Of a stretch of 64,000 nucleotides of DNA, positions 9,784-46,159 are shown piece by piece (positions within the stretch are counted from its first letter, which is position 1; the number at the start of each line of letters is the position of its first letter). Made by a program: the position numbers and the translations under genes. The notes beneath the pieces were generated by a model. That model was not told where the DNA came from and did no database searches. It worked only from the letters and a program-made list of their open reading frames with translations. Source of the stretch: Mesostigma viride (lineage: Eukaryota > Streptophyta > Mesostigmatophyceae > Mesostigmatales > Mesostigmataceae); NCBI GenBank assembly GCA_009746045.1, contig RPFO01000213.1, positions 6,571,609 through 6,635,608 of the forward strand, in the 5' to 3' direction.

Positions 9784-10002
9784 ATCCCTTCCAGGCCTGC
9801 ATGGTGGGCCGGCAGCGCTGTTGCTGCGTGTAGTTTTGTGATGTCTAGTTAGTTGTACCTTGTGCCGCTGGCGTGATCCTTGGATGTCTGTGTCAGATTA
9901 CTATTAATTTCTTCAGGGTTATTCTCCCAGTTATCGGGTTTTTCCTTATGTTGCATGCCTATCTCACCTCCGTAATCTATCATTCTCAATGAATATATAT
10001 AT

Positions 10003-12480
<2,478 letters not shown>

Positions 12481-12506
12481 CAAAAGTCCGTCATGACGGA
12501 CTTTTG
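12481..12506. repeat. 26-bp perfect palindrome
   Basis: The 13 bases CAAAAGTCCGTCA are followed at once by their exact reverse complement, so the site is a perfect inverted repeat with no spacer. It lies in non-coding DNA about 540 bases downstream of the ABCA stop codon. It could be a hairpin, a binding site or the scar of an inverted insertion. Confidence 0.8.
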
Positions 12507-13045
12507 TTGGCGTCTCAGTCAGATCCGGACCAGGTCAGGTTCAGAGCGCCGCGCTCAAGGCCAGCCGGGAACCTGAAATGAAATGGAAATGGAAACAAAT
12601 TGGGTTCCCCCGAATCTCCCGATAAAAAGTCAACTTGGTAACCACCAAACGATGATGAGATTGTGATAATGCATTTGGCAAAAATGTAAAAGACCTGTGC
12701 TCCATGCATGTGGAGAGTTGATTTTGGCTGGCACGCGGATATAATAATCAAAGAGACAACCGGATATAATTATGGTTGACCGGCCTTTGGCCTCCTGGGT
12801 GACCGACCTCAGGGCTCCGGCACTCTCCCAAATTCTTAAACCAAGCGTGTTCCTCAATCCAGGTATAACAAAAAGGTATATAGTGGAAATTGTACATCAA
12901 ACAATTCATAATTCAACTGATGAAACTAATATCTAGAAATGTGACCCCAACCCCCCCGGGGGTCACCCTTGCGAAGCTTTAAGTACTTCCTTATTCGAAC
13001 TCCATACACTTAATCCTATTCCCTTCCATGGATCCAAGCACCCTC
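12507..13045. other. ABCA 3' flank
   Basis: This region contains the 3' UTR of the minus-strand ABCA gene (stop at 13046-13048) and non-coding DNA. I could not identify a polyadenylation signal with confidence. Confidence 0.35.
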
Positions 13046-36404
<23,359 letters not shown>

Positions 36405-37493
36405 TCTGGCTGCAAGGGAGTAGCTTACAAGGACCTCAGGGGCGCAAGCAAAGCATATTTCCCTGAAATGTCTGACACTCACAGGATAAGTGCTCACGAA
36501 AGTCACGATATCCCTCCATCGGGAGGCATTCTTGCCCACTTAGAAAAGAAATACTGGAATTGCTTTCACACAAGAAGCTTTCCTGTAGCTTGAAACGTCA
36601 CATGATGAGCTGACAAATGCCTACAAGCGTTGTGCCGTCTGTTGGGCAAGAATTCAAGGAAAAACCCACAGCTGCAAAACTTCATCGGGGCGTCGCAGAT
36701 CGCCATGTCAGCGGTTGATTCCCACGGTAACTGCTGTTAAAAAACGCAGAATGCTCAGCGCCGTATCGCCGTACTCAGCAACCATGATCGAGATATCCCG
36801 CCTCAATTTTCCATCCACTATTCTCGCACAGTAGGTTTGTTGGGAGTGGTTACCTTACTAGCTGACAGCATAAAACGGGGAAGGCGAGGGAATCGTACGG
36901 AACCATGACCTTTTGCAGGCCGGAAAGAAAGACTGGTCCAAAGCACAACCACGAAGCCGAGAAATGGGCAGGAACCGAGGAAACGGGCAGGAGACCTAGA
37001 ACTGGAATGGCGGAGAGCAAAGATGCTAGCCTTCAAATGATTAGACATGGGTCCGCAGCGAGCTAAAGCGAGAATGTCATGGAAAGGCATGCCTCGATCG
37101 GTATTTCGCGCTGCACGTGCTTGACACACAATGTGCCCCCTTGTGGCGTAGCAGCTGTGAATTATCTGCCGCGATGACACCAGTCCTTCGGTTGCAGCGA
37201 TTAGAGGCGCCACCGTGCCCACGTGATTACCCGTGTGGTGCTTGAAAATGCGGGATAACATGACGTTAGTCAACCTAGTGGTGTCAAGGGCTCGATTCAG
37301 AGCAATAGATAGGCCAATGTTCATGTAGCCGCAGTCGAGGTAGCTATGATTGATGGTTGAAAAGTCCGTGATGGAAGATACGGGCAACATAGGGAGAACC
37401 CTGCAAGAACCCGACGACGATAGCTTGCAAGTCTGTTGACGGGGAGGGTGTAGCCTCGGATAGCCTGCCGGCACGCGCCGGCGGGGAAATCGG
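36405..37493. promoter_or_regulatory. divergent intergenic region between ABCA and PIP5K
   Basis: These 1,089 bases separate two genes transcribed away from each other, so both promoters should be here. I could not identify a TATA box or other defined element. The ABCA 5' UTR probably occupies the left part. Confidence 0.45.
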
Positions 37494-39815
37494 ATGTCGA
37501 CCATGGCTCTGCTTTTCAGGAATACGAGTAGGGAGATCCAAACGCCGCAGGCCAAGCCGGTGCACGCGATCAAGAACTTCTTGAACAGTGACAAGTACAT
37601 CGGGGACTGGCTGGACGGGAAGCCGCACGGGAAAGGGAAATACGTGTGGGCGGATGGGAGCCAGTACGACGGCGAGTGGAAGAGCGGGAAGAAACACGGG
37701 TACGGCAAGTACACGTGGACGTCCGGTGCGACTTACGAGGGCGACTGGGTGGACAATTGCATGCAAGGCGTCGGCACGCACGTCGGCCCGGACGGCAGCC
37801 GTTACCACGGCAGCTGGCGGCAGGACAAGAAGCACGGCCTGGGCACAAAGACGTTTGGCAACGGCGACATATACGAGGGCCTCTGGAACAATGGCGTCTC
37901 GGAGGGCCCCGGCCGCTACGTATGGGCCAACGGAAACGAGTACAACGGGGAGTGGAAGGACGGCACGATGAATGGGAAGGGCACGTTCCTGTGGTCGACC
38001 CAGGACCGGTACGACGGCGAGTGGAAGGACGGCAAGGAGCACGGGGCGGGCGTGTTCGCGTGGGCCGACGGCGCGTGCTTCGAGGGGACCTGGGCCGCGG
38101 GGTTCAAGCACGGGACAGGCAAGTTCTACCCACAGGGACTCCCCTGGCACCACCGGCGGGCCAAGGCAACCCGGTCCAACCGGACGGGCCACTCAAGCGC
38201 GCCCCCGGTCGGCATGACCAGCGGCAGCGACACGGAGGGTCTGGGCGCGTCCATGACTCTCGAGTCGGAGGGTGCGGCGGGGACGACTGGGGGTGGGGGG
38301 ACGGAGAAAGGGGGCGTGGGCGGGGTTGGGGGGTCATCAGGGGAGATCCAGACGGTCATGGTCCGGGCGTACAACATGGGGTTCCTGCTCGAGGAGCACG
38401 CGCTCGAGGTCAAGCCGGTAGACGTGAAGTCCCGGCACCGGGTGGGTGGCATGACTGGCCGCCGTCACCACCGAATGCGGTCGTTCTCGGTCCGCCCAGG
38501 TCACCACCTGGACGAGCTGGAGCCGGCACGCCCCGGGGAGACCATCTTCAAAGGCCACACGAGCTATGACCTCATGATCAACCTCCAGCTGGGGATACGG
38601 TGGACCGTGGGCAAGACCACACGCGCGCCGAGCTACGACCTCCAGAAGGATGACTTCTCGAAGAAGGCCAACGTGCTCCACCGGTTCCCGCGCCAGGGCA
38701 GCACGGTGACCCCCCCACACCCGGGCTATGACTTCAAGTTCAAGGACTACTGCCCGATGGTCTTCCGCCAACTGCGCGAGCGGTTCAAGATCGACGCGGG
38801 CGACTACATGCTCTCGCTGTGCGGCGACGGCGGGCTGCGGGAGATGCCCTCCCCCGGGAAATCAGGCTCCATGTTCTACCTCAGCCACAACGACCGCTAC
38901 ATAATCAAGACGATGGCCAAAGCCGAGATGAAGATGCTGCGGCAGATGCTCCCCGACTACTACAAGCACGTGATGGAGCACCCGAGCACGCTGCTCACCA
39001 AGTTCTTCGGCCTGCACCGGCTCAAGCCGCACCGGGGGCGCAAGGTCCGGTTCGTCGTCATGGGCAACCTGCTGTGCACGGACCTGCGGCTCCACTACCG
39101 GTTCGATCTCAAGGGGTCCACCCTCGGCCGCAAGACCGAGGGCAAGACGTCGGCGACGACCACGCTCAAGGACCTGGACCTGCAGTGGTACTTCAAGCTG
39201 GAGGAGGCGTACCGGGAGAAGCTGCTGCGCCAGGTGGAGGTCGACTGCGCGTTTCTGGAGCGGCTGTCCATCATGGACTACTCCATGCTGCTGGGCGTGC
39301 ATGAGCGGGCCACGCCGTCTAACCTGCAGATCCGGTTCAACGGCGCCACCGGCCCGGGGGGGGGCATCCCCAGGTCCCCGATCAACCCAGTGGACCCAAT
39401 CAGCTCCGTGGCCAACGTCAAGAACTTCCGTCTCGCGGGCGTGCAGACCCCCACGCAGGTGCTCGCGATCAGCCCCCACCGGACGGACACCTTCCGGCCC
39501 GTCCAAGGGAGCGAGGGTGGCACGGACGCGCTCACGCACCTCTTTGGCCGGTCGACCGTCACGGTCGGCCTGAACATGGCGGCCACCGCGGTGCCGCTCG
39601 CCTTCAAGGGGCGCGAGGAGGAGGTCACCAAGGTGGACGTCAAGGACGTGGTGCTCTATTTCGGGATCATCGACATGCTCCAGCAGTACGACATCAGCAA
39701 GATACTGGAGCACCGCTACAAGGCGCTGTTCCACGGCGGGCAGGCGATCTCGGCGGTCGACCCGCTGGCGTACTCGACACGCTTCCAGGCATTCATGGCC
39801 GAGATATTCACGTGA
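37494..39815 (+). CDS. PIP5K: phosphatidylinositol-4-phosphate 5-kinase with MORN repeats
   Basis: The enzyme phosphorylates PI4P to PI(4,5)P2 at membranes. The single exon encodes 773 residues. Eight MORN repeats follow a strict 23-residue period, starting at Y35, Y58, Y81, Y104, Y127, Y150, Y173 and F196; in plant enzymes this region contributes to membrane association and regulation. A variable Gly-rich linker (about 220-350) leads to the catalytic domain: the G-loop region GSMFYLSHNDRYIIKTMAK with K472, FDLKGSTLGRKTEGK (about 535-550), IMDYSMLLGVHE with D595, FGIIDMLQQYD with D727, and an activation loop containing AISAVDPLAYSTRF. All key residues are present and the frame is intact. ATG at 37494 opens the frame; the ATG at 37503 (ACCATGG) is in a better initiation context and may be used. 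It lies divergent to the ABCA gene. The family assignment is firm. Confidence 0.95.
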   Translation: MSTMALLFRNTSREIQTPQAKPVHAIKNFLNSDKYIGDWLDGKPHGKGKYVWADGSQYDGEWKSGKKHGYGKYTWTSGATYEGDWVDNCMQGVGTHVGPDGSRYHGSWRQDKKHGLGTKTFGNGDIYEGLWNNGVSEGPGRYVWANGNEYNGEWKDGTMNGKGTFLWSTQDRYDGEWKDGKEHGAGVFAWADGACFEGTWAAGFKHGTGKFYPQGLPWHHRRAKATRSNRTGHSSAPPVGMTSGSDTEGLGASMTLESEGAAGTTGGGGTEKGGVGGVGGSSGEIQTVMVRAYNMGFLLEEHALEVKPVDVKSRHRVGGMTGRRHHRMRSFSVRPGHHLDELEPARPGETIFKGHTSYDLMINLQLGIRWTVGKTTRAPSYDLQKDDFSKKANVLHRFPRQGSTVTPPHPGYDFKFKDYCPMVFRQLRERFKIDAGDYMLSLCGDGGLREMPSPGKSGSMFYLSHNDRYIIKTMAKAEMKMLRQMLPDYYKHVMEHPSTLLTKFFGLHRLKPHRGRKVRFVVMGNLLCTDLRLHYRFDLKGSTLGRKTEGKTSATTTLKDLDLQWYFKLEEAYREKLLRQVEVDCAFLERLSIMDYSMLLGVHERATPSNLQIRFNGATGPGGGIPRSPINPVDPISSVANVKNFRLAGVQTPTQVLAISPHRTDTFRPVQGSEGGTDALTHLFGRSTVTVGLNMAATAVPLAFKGREEEVTKVDVKDVVLYFGIIDMLQQYDISKILEHRYKALFHGGQAISAVDPLAYSTRFQAFMAEIFT

Positions 39816-41920
39816 GGGAGGAGCGGGGGAGGGGGGGGTGGGCTTCCCCTTGGCTGGGGCATGGGAATTATGGCCGAGATGATCACGTTAGGGGCGGCTG
39901 GGCTCGTGGAAACTTTCCTCGAGAGTTTCGCGTGAGCGCAGCTGGCAGCGTAGACTCGCTCCTGCATAATCACATGAAACATGGGGGGTGTTCTCATGCA
40001 TCAGGGGTGGGGTGGGTTGATGGGACCATGCCCCAAAGTTCGCGTGAGGGCCACTCATGCTAGCCTGTGGGGGCACCAAGGGAGAATAAGACAAGGGCAC
40101 GAGGAGAAGAGGAGAAAAGGGGTTGCCTTGCGGGGCGGCCGCAGCGCTGCATCGTCCCTCTTGTCCTGGGTTGTGCGCAGGTGGGACCATGCCAGGGGCA
40201 CGTGGGCAGTTGCCGCACCCCCATGCGAGGGGAAGAGACCCCCCTCTCCTCTCCTCTCTTGCCGGTCGCACGTGGCTGGCATCCGTTCCATGGATGGCTG
40301 GCATCCGTTCCATCCATCCGTTCCATCCATCCACGTGCCTTTGCTGGGAGGGTCATGGGGGAGGTCATGTGATGGACTGGGTGTGCAGGCAGCTGACCCA
40401 CGATATGCACTCATGTGGCGAACGCTGGCGCGGTGGCATGCGGAGACTGTCATGCTGAAGGGTGGGCGGAGAAGGATGGGGCATTGGGGCTGAGGAAGGG
40501 CGGGGAGTTGTCACGTGTGGGAGAGGCTTGATGGGGCCGGGGGGGTGAATGGACATCTCACGTGCTGGACAGGGGGGGGATGTGGCAGCGGGCCGGTTCA
40601 AGGAGGCGGACTATGCCCATGCCCCAGAATTGCGGAGGGGGAAAGGGAGGAACCAGGAACTTGTTTGTGTTGTACGTAGCCCCGGATAGGGGTATCCTTG
40701 TGCAGCAGTAAGGGTGCGCTGGAAGGGTGGGAAACGGCAAGCAGCGGGGTGGAATGGATCCGGATGAGGGCATTTCTTGTGGGCAGATACCCCACATCCC
40801 CCTCGACGAAGGCCATAAGTGCGAGGTGATAACATGCGTGAAACGGGATACTCGCTCAGCCCCCTGCGGAGAGGAGGGGAGGGTATCTCTGGAGCCGCAG
40901 GGGATGGGGGGTAGGGGGAGCCGTTGTTCAGCGGGGGGGAGCTTTCCTAGTTGTGCCGGTGAGAGCAGGGAATGCTCGCATTTCTCTTTTTATGCCCGGG
41001 TCAGCCTGCCCATGATCATGTGCAAGGGAGGGCCATGCGTGGGGACTTGAGAGGACGCTGCCATGGGAGGTGGCAAGCGCTGGCTTGAAGTGGGCAATCG
41101 AAAGAGCAGAGCTCTTTCCCATGGCCCCCAGGGCTATCCTGGTGGGTGGGCGCACGCAGCGCGAGCATGGGTCATGGAACTCATGGGCGTATTTCAAGGG
41201 GGAAGGTTGATTACATGATTGCTGTTTATTTTCTGGTCATTCTATGCAGGCCAGATGGAGGTTGTGGTGGACGTAAACCAGTTTGGGGAAATTGTGCCAC
41301 CAGGTGGTAGGCACATTCTTGACCGTACTGGACTACTTGATGTGGTTAGGCAGCATGTTTCCCTGGGCTTTAAACGATGTTTCTCAGTACGGTGGTCCAG
41401 CGTGGAGTTCCCCTTTGGCCACCTGGCAGGTAGTTGGAAGTCATCTGTCACAAATATGCATCCCCTACCTGCCGAGCATTGTCAGACATTTTTAAATTTT
41501 TTATTTATTTGTCAATGTCTTTTGTGATTCTAGACCATGAATGCGTTTCTAAACCATGTTACAAAAATTAAGTGAGACAAAGTTATTCCTGGGCGCACAT
41601 AGCTCACTTAATAGCAGTCCCCATGAAAATGGCTGACGGCGGTATGGCTGATGGCTGAGTTCGAACTTTTGCGTCTGAGCCCTGGCAAATTCGGTCAGAC
41701 CACTTGCATTCGATGCGCCTTTTTAAGACGCACTCGCTAGTATAATCGGTTACGGCTGACACGCAGTATCGACAAAGTTACACACGTGACAAGCAGCTAT
41801 GACGACTCCAAAAGCCAAACGAGGTTTGGAAAAGGAGCTTTCCGGCTCCCAGCCCATGCAGAACCCACTCGCCATCGTCGTTGCCCCCTTAGTTGGGCTG
41901 GGCTCTGATAGATCACGGTG
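39816..41920. other. PIP5K 3' flank and intergenic DNA, no gene seen
   Basis: GC-rich sequence with C or G runs and short direct repeats (GGCATCCGTTCCATGGATGGC type near 40280). ORFs of up to 170 codons occur on both strands but overlap one another and lack recognisable features. From 41520 to 41920 the sequence is more AT-rich, without genes. Confidence 0.4.
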
Positions 41921-42029
41921 GTGCAGGTGCCCTTGGTGCACCTAGAGCAGGTGGCAGTTTACATTCCCCCACCTGCAGGAAGTAGCCCAGAGTGTATTAA
42001 AAGCCATTAATTAATTATTAATTAATTAT
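41921..42029 (+). mobile_element. 3' end fragment of the ORF1-only LINE
   Basis: It contains GTGCACCTAGAGCAGG, GGAAGTAGCCCAG and AAAAGCC, then a TTAATTAATTA tail (about 42005-42029). It is truncated just before the usual terminal CTCCCAACGGAG block. Confidence 0.65.
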
Positions 42030-42345
42030 CAACATCACTCCGTTGGGAGTAGATGTAGCACATAGCCCTGAGAAGGGGCATATGGCTTTTAATACATTCT
42101 AGGCTACTTCATGCAAGGGTGGGAATGTAAGCTACCCCTGCTCTAGGTGCACCAAGGCACCTGCACCCTCATGATGTATCGCGCTATGCCCAGTTAAGGG
42201 GGAGCGTGGCATGTGGGGGAAGATCATCATGGCTATACAGGAGCTATGGCATGGCTTCTCAGCAGAGAGTGACTCCCTGCATGGGCACAACATTACTAAA
42301 TAAGGCTAGGCATCGTCTGGAGTGTGGCTCATCATAGGCACACAT
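42030..42345 (-). mobile_element. 3' UTR of the ORF1-only LINE, inverted
   Basis: Reverse complement of the family 3' UTR, from CACTCCGTTGGGAGTA through GAGAAGGGGCATATGGC to the CTCTGCTGAGAAGCC block. It shares its AT-rich tail region with the plus-strand copy at 41921, so the two are tail to tail. Confidence 0.7.
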
Positions 42346-42392
42346 GTACATGACTAAAAGAGGCATGTACATGATTAAAAGCCATATGCCCC

Positions 42393-43000
42393 ATTAATTA
42401 ATTAATTAATTAATTAGACTCCTGCTCCCGTTGGGGAGTCACGGAGCATTAACCCCGATGGGTGGATGGATGGGTGCAAACAGTCCTACCGGTCTAATCT
42501 ATCGACATCAGCTACCTACGACATCTATCTAACAGCATTCTAACTACAACATCTATCTAGACAGCCTAACGATGCCCTAGGGGAGCTGTCTGGCGTGCCT
42601 CCCACGGGTTTGCACACGCGGGCGCTTCCCCACAGGGGGGGCTCGTTGTCCTCTATGACCTGGGCCCACTTGGCCTTGGCCATCATCTTCTTCCAAATCA
42701 CGGAGAGGCCTAGGCCCCCCATGTCCTCTACTAGCTGTTCTTTGAAGGTGCGGGCCTTGCGGCGTCTAACATCAGGGGGCCCGGCCCACGTCAGGAGGTG
42801 CCGGCCAGGCTAAGCTGGTCGCAGTCCTGCGGGGGGGCCACGTGAGGTGTCTACCTGGTTGGTGCGAGCTAGGTGCCCTACTAGCTGCAGGCGCCGCTGC
42901 TTAATGGTGCTGGTGATATATGGCATGCCCTGGTACAGATATGCCCCATCATTTATGATAGCATCCATCCGACGAGCCACGAGCCACGAGGTAGCCATGG
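42393..43000 (-). pseudogene. C-terminal fragment of LINE family D, with (TTAA)n tail
   Basis: The tail is TTAATTAA at about 42393-42417, then the 3' end GCTCCCGTTGGGGAGTCACG. On the minus strand, 42998-42810 encodes AYLYQGMPYITSTIKQRRLQ followed by VGHLART, and 42722-42540 encodes MGGLGLSVIWKKMMAKAKWA. This matches the region after the RT domain of many LINE-like endonuclease-RT proteins (conserved R-I-S-x-x-I-R-Q-R-R). The frame is broken between the two pieces. A related piece lies at 49420-49875. Confidence 0.65.
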
Positions 43001-43119
43001 CTGACGGCGGAGCTCATAACTTTCACGTTTGAGCACCGAATTTAGCCGTGAATATCACTATCGCTTCGTCTTTCTAAGACGCACATGCTGATATAATTTT
43101 CCGAATCTAAAACGCAATA

Positions 43120-43835
43120 TATATATATATTTGGCATGGGGGGCCAACAGAATCAGAATTGGTATTTGTATTTGCACACTGTCCTCCTGACGGTGGTGCT
43201 CGCCATGATTCGGTCGGTTTTCCCCCACGCGAACATCCGGTCCGAGGATGCGGATGGCGCTGCCTTCTATTCCCCCAACCACCGGCCTGACATCGTGGTG
43301 CTGGACTTTGAGGGGGGTGGCCGGCATCTGCTTATCGACGTTTCGGTGGCGCGGCCCTTGGCTCTTAGCCACGTGGCTGGGGCCTCCCTCACGGCAGGTT
43401 ACACGGCGGACCGGGCGGAGCGGGCCAAGCTCCTGGCCTACGGCGCCGTCGGGCACCATCGTGTGGTGCCCTTTGTCCTGGAGGAGTTTGGGGCCATGGG
43501 GCCCCTGACCTCCGCCTTCTTCAAGGAGTGTTGCCGGCTCCGGGAGGACCGGCTGGACCTGGAGGGCCAGCGGGCCTCATGGTCGGCGCGGACCTGGACG
43601 TCATATTGGCGTGACAGCGCTTGTCGGTGGCGCTGACTCGGGCCATGGCTGACATCATGCTCCGCCGTACGCGGGCTGATTTTGCGGTGCAGCAGGGCTA
43701 TTAGGTTCCTCCCGTTAGGAGTTTCCATTGGTCTTATCGTAGTATAGAGATTTGACATGGCTCTGTATATAGGTTTATAGCTGGGCGTTTGCTTTGGTTT
43801 GAGTGATTTCACTCTGCTGTAAGTAATTATATTAT
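43120..43835 (+). pseudogene. 3' fragment of LINE family B (R2-like), plus strand
   Basis: It begins directly after an (AT)n run and encodes MGGQQNQNWYLYLHTVLL and the restriction-like endonuclease (HRPDIVVLDFEGG, then HLLIDVSVARP, then AERAKLLAY). A two-base insertion near 43611 (TATTGGCGTGACAGCG against TATTGGCGTCAGCG in the other copy) breaks the frame at the C terminus. The 3' UTR ends in CACTCTGCTGTAAGTAATTA and (TA)n. It forms one arm of a large inverted repeat with 43860-44561. Confidence 0.8.
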
Positions 43836-43859
43836 TATAATATATATATATATATATTT

Positions 43860-46150
43860 TAAAAATATAAATACTTACAACAGAGTGAAATCACTCAAAC
43901 CAAAGCAAACGCCCAGCTATAAACCTATATACAGAGCCATGTCAAAGCTCTATACTACGATAAGACCAATGGAAACGCCTAACGGGATCGGAACCTAATA
44001 GCCCTGCTGCACCGCAAAATCAGCCCGCGTACGGCGGAGCATGATGTCAGCCATGGCCCGAGTCAGCGCCACCGACAAGCGCTGACGCCAATATGACGTC
44101 CAGGTCCGCGCCGACCATGGGGCCCGCTGGCCCTCCAGGTCCAGCCGGTCCTCCCGGAGCCGGCAACACTCCTTGAAGAAGGCGGAGGTCAGGGGCCCCA
44201 TGGCCCCAAACTCCTCCAGGACAAAGGGCACCACACGATGGTGCCCGACGGCGCCGTAGGCCAGGAGCTTGGCCCGCTCCGCCCGGTCCGCCGTGTAACC
44301 TGCCGTGAGGGAGGCCCCAGCCACGTGGCTAAGAGCCAAGGGCCGCGCCACCGAAACGTCAATAAGCAGATGCCGGCCACCCCCCTCAAAGTCCAGCACC
44401 ACGATGTCAGGCCGGTGGTTGGGGGAATAGAAGGCAGCGCCATCCGCATCCTCGGACCGGATGTTCGCGTGGGGGAAGACCGACCGAATCATGGCGAGCA
44501 CCACCGTCAGGAGGACAGTGTGCAAATACAAATACCAATTCTGATTCTGTTGGCCCCCCATGCAGGCAAGGTAGTGAGTCCCCGTGGGATCCAGCGGCTA
44601 GTGCCCACAGCTACCACAAGGCCGCCCGGCCGGAACAAGAGGCTGCGGGGCAAATAGCTGGTGCCGGAGCGCCACCGAGTAGTGGCTGGGAGCCAAGGCG
44701 AATGGGGGGGCCATGGGAAGAGCACGAAGGTACGCCGAGCCCACACTCCGCAAGGAAAGCGAGAACAGCCACGCACGTCCCTGGGCGTTGAGGTCCGCGA
44801 AAAGAGCAATCCAATCAGCCGTGTGCAGAATACCCGCGTAGGTTTTCTGGTGTTTATCGATGACGCGAGCAGGGAATGCGGCGGGAGATTGAACGGAGGC
44901 GACCGAGGGAGTGCCGCGAGGGAGGTGGCGCTGTACCGCCTGAGCGGCACGGACGGGAGAACAGGCCTGCTGGATCTCAGCATAGGCCTCCTGGATGGCG
45001 GTGACGAAGGGCAAAGGGCTGCTGGGGTCCAGGAGGTCAGGCGCTGCCGTAGCCAAAAGGGGCAGGAGCCGGCAGCTTTCCGCCCACGACTGAGCGACGG
45101 AGCCCAAAAATGCTGCTGGGGCCAGCCGGGCGGCACGAGTCAGACCGCAGCCACCCATCCGTGCAGGCAGGGAGGCAATGCGAATAGCATGTGGCGGGAG
45201 GTCGGGGCCCGGGACCAGCTGCGCCAAGGCCGACTGGATGCGTTCGTCGTGGCCCTCGGCGGCCAGCCGGACCTGAGCCGGAAGAGCGCCCCGGAGCCAG
45301 TGAACGACGCGAGGGTGAGCGCAAAACCACAGAAGCAGACCCTTGGTCTGCGAATCATGAAGGCGCGCAATCAAGGGCAGTACCTCAGTGCGTGCCTCGA
45401 GGGCGGCCCGCAGAGCATCGATGACAAACGCGGGGTCGCCAACCGGAACGCCGAGGACATCCAACCCATGGAGGCGCTCGTCCCGGCCCAAGAGCTGGGG
45501 CGGAAAGCCGGAGCAATCACCTTGGGGCGAGTACACCGCGCACTTTGCCAGGGTCAACTGGAGGTTGATGTCGGCCACCGCGGTCTGCAGTGCCAGCAGA
45601 GCCGCGGTGGTGTCCGGCACAGGGCCCAGAAGGTAGATATCATCCAAGTAGGCCTGAATAGCGACCGCCGGGTGGGCAGCATGGACCGCTTGGAGGCAAC
45701 CCTGGAGGGGGGCGGCAAAGTACAGGGGTCCCAGGGGGTCCCCTTGCTGGGTGCCCGACCGCGACAGCAGGCCGCCGCGAGTGCCGTCCTCCATGATGTG
45801 AACCAGTTGGCCGGGCTGGCCGTAGCACACGGCTGTCCAAGCGTACAAGTCCTCGAAGGACTCCATGACGGCCGCAAACATGCTGGCGCGGGACAGACTG
45901 TTGAACGCGTTGTGGCAGTCGACCTTGACGACAGCGTGGGTGGGGTGGGCCTCGAGGTAGGCCTGCACCGAATGGATGAGGATATCCGCCCCGCCTGGAG
46001 TCGTCACCCCCAGCTGGGCCGCCACCGAGGTCTCACCCGCTGCGAGGGGCGGGCAGAAAAAGGCACGGAGCTCGGGCGCCTTTTGGCGGCAGATCACTTT
46101 GCCCACGAGCTTGCGGAGCACCTCACCGCAGGCGATCGGGCGCACCTTGC
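43860..46150 (-). pseudogene. 5'-truncated LINE family B (R2-like), RT plus endonuclease with one nonsense codon
   Basis: From 46145 the minus strand encodes RT (RPIACGEVLRKLVGKVICRQ, then SGTQQGDPLGP, then the catalytic AYLDDI), the CGSCGH half of a CCHC knuckle, then TAG at 44600-44598. The same frame resumes with THYLACMGGQQNQNW and the endonuclease to 43995. So only one stop interrupts about 717 codons, between the Cys and His of the knuckle. It is clearly related to family A (same motif order) but diverged. The 5' truncation at 46150 lies against TATATATA and a head-to-head ORF1. The 3' tail meets the plus-strand copy at 43836-43860. Confidence 0.82.
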
Positions 46151-46159
46151 CCTATATAT

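Larger units (their letters stand above)
5790..10002 (+). mobile_element. nearly intact R2-like non-LTR retrotransposon, family A
   Basis: The coding region is followed by a 3' UTR ending in TTCTCAATGAATATATATAT at about 10002, the same end as the decayed copy at 3641-5620. Domain order is RING-H2 finger, C2H2-type fingers, reverse transcriptase, CCHC knuckle and a restriction-like PD-(D/E)XK endonuclease. The last three are the layout of the R2/NeSL/CRE group of non-LTR elements, which have no AP endonuclease. The 5' boundary is uncertain; a family B tail lies just upstream at 5729-5780. No target duplication was recognised. Confidence 0.8.

Noticed and set aside
36818..37714. 298-codon minus-strand ORF between ABCA and PIP5K
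   Set aside because: Its N-terminal half is antisense to the MORN repeats of the clearly real PIP5K, and the rest is unremarkable; it is an antisense shadow.
37344..38192. 282-codon minus-strand ORF
   Set aside because: It is antisense to the MORN-coding part of PIP5K; high GC removes stops.
41219..41527. 102-codon ORF in the PIP5K downstream region
   Set aside because: No domain, no neighbour context, and composition like the surrounding non-coding DNA.
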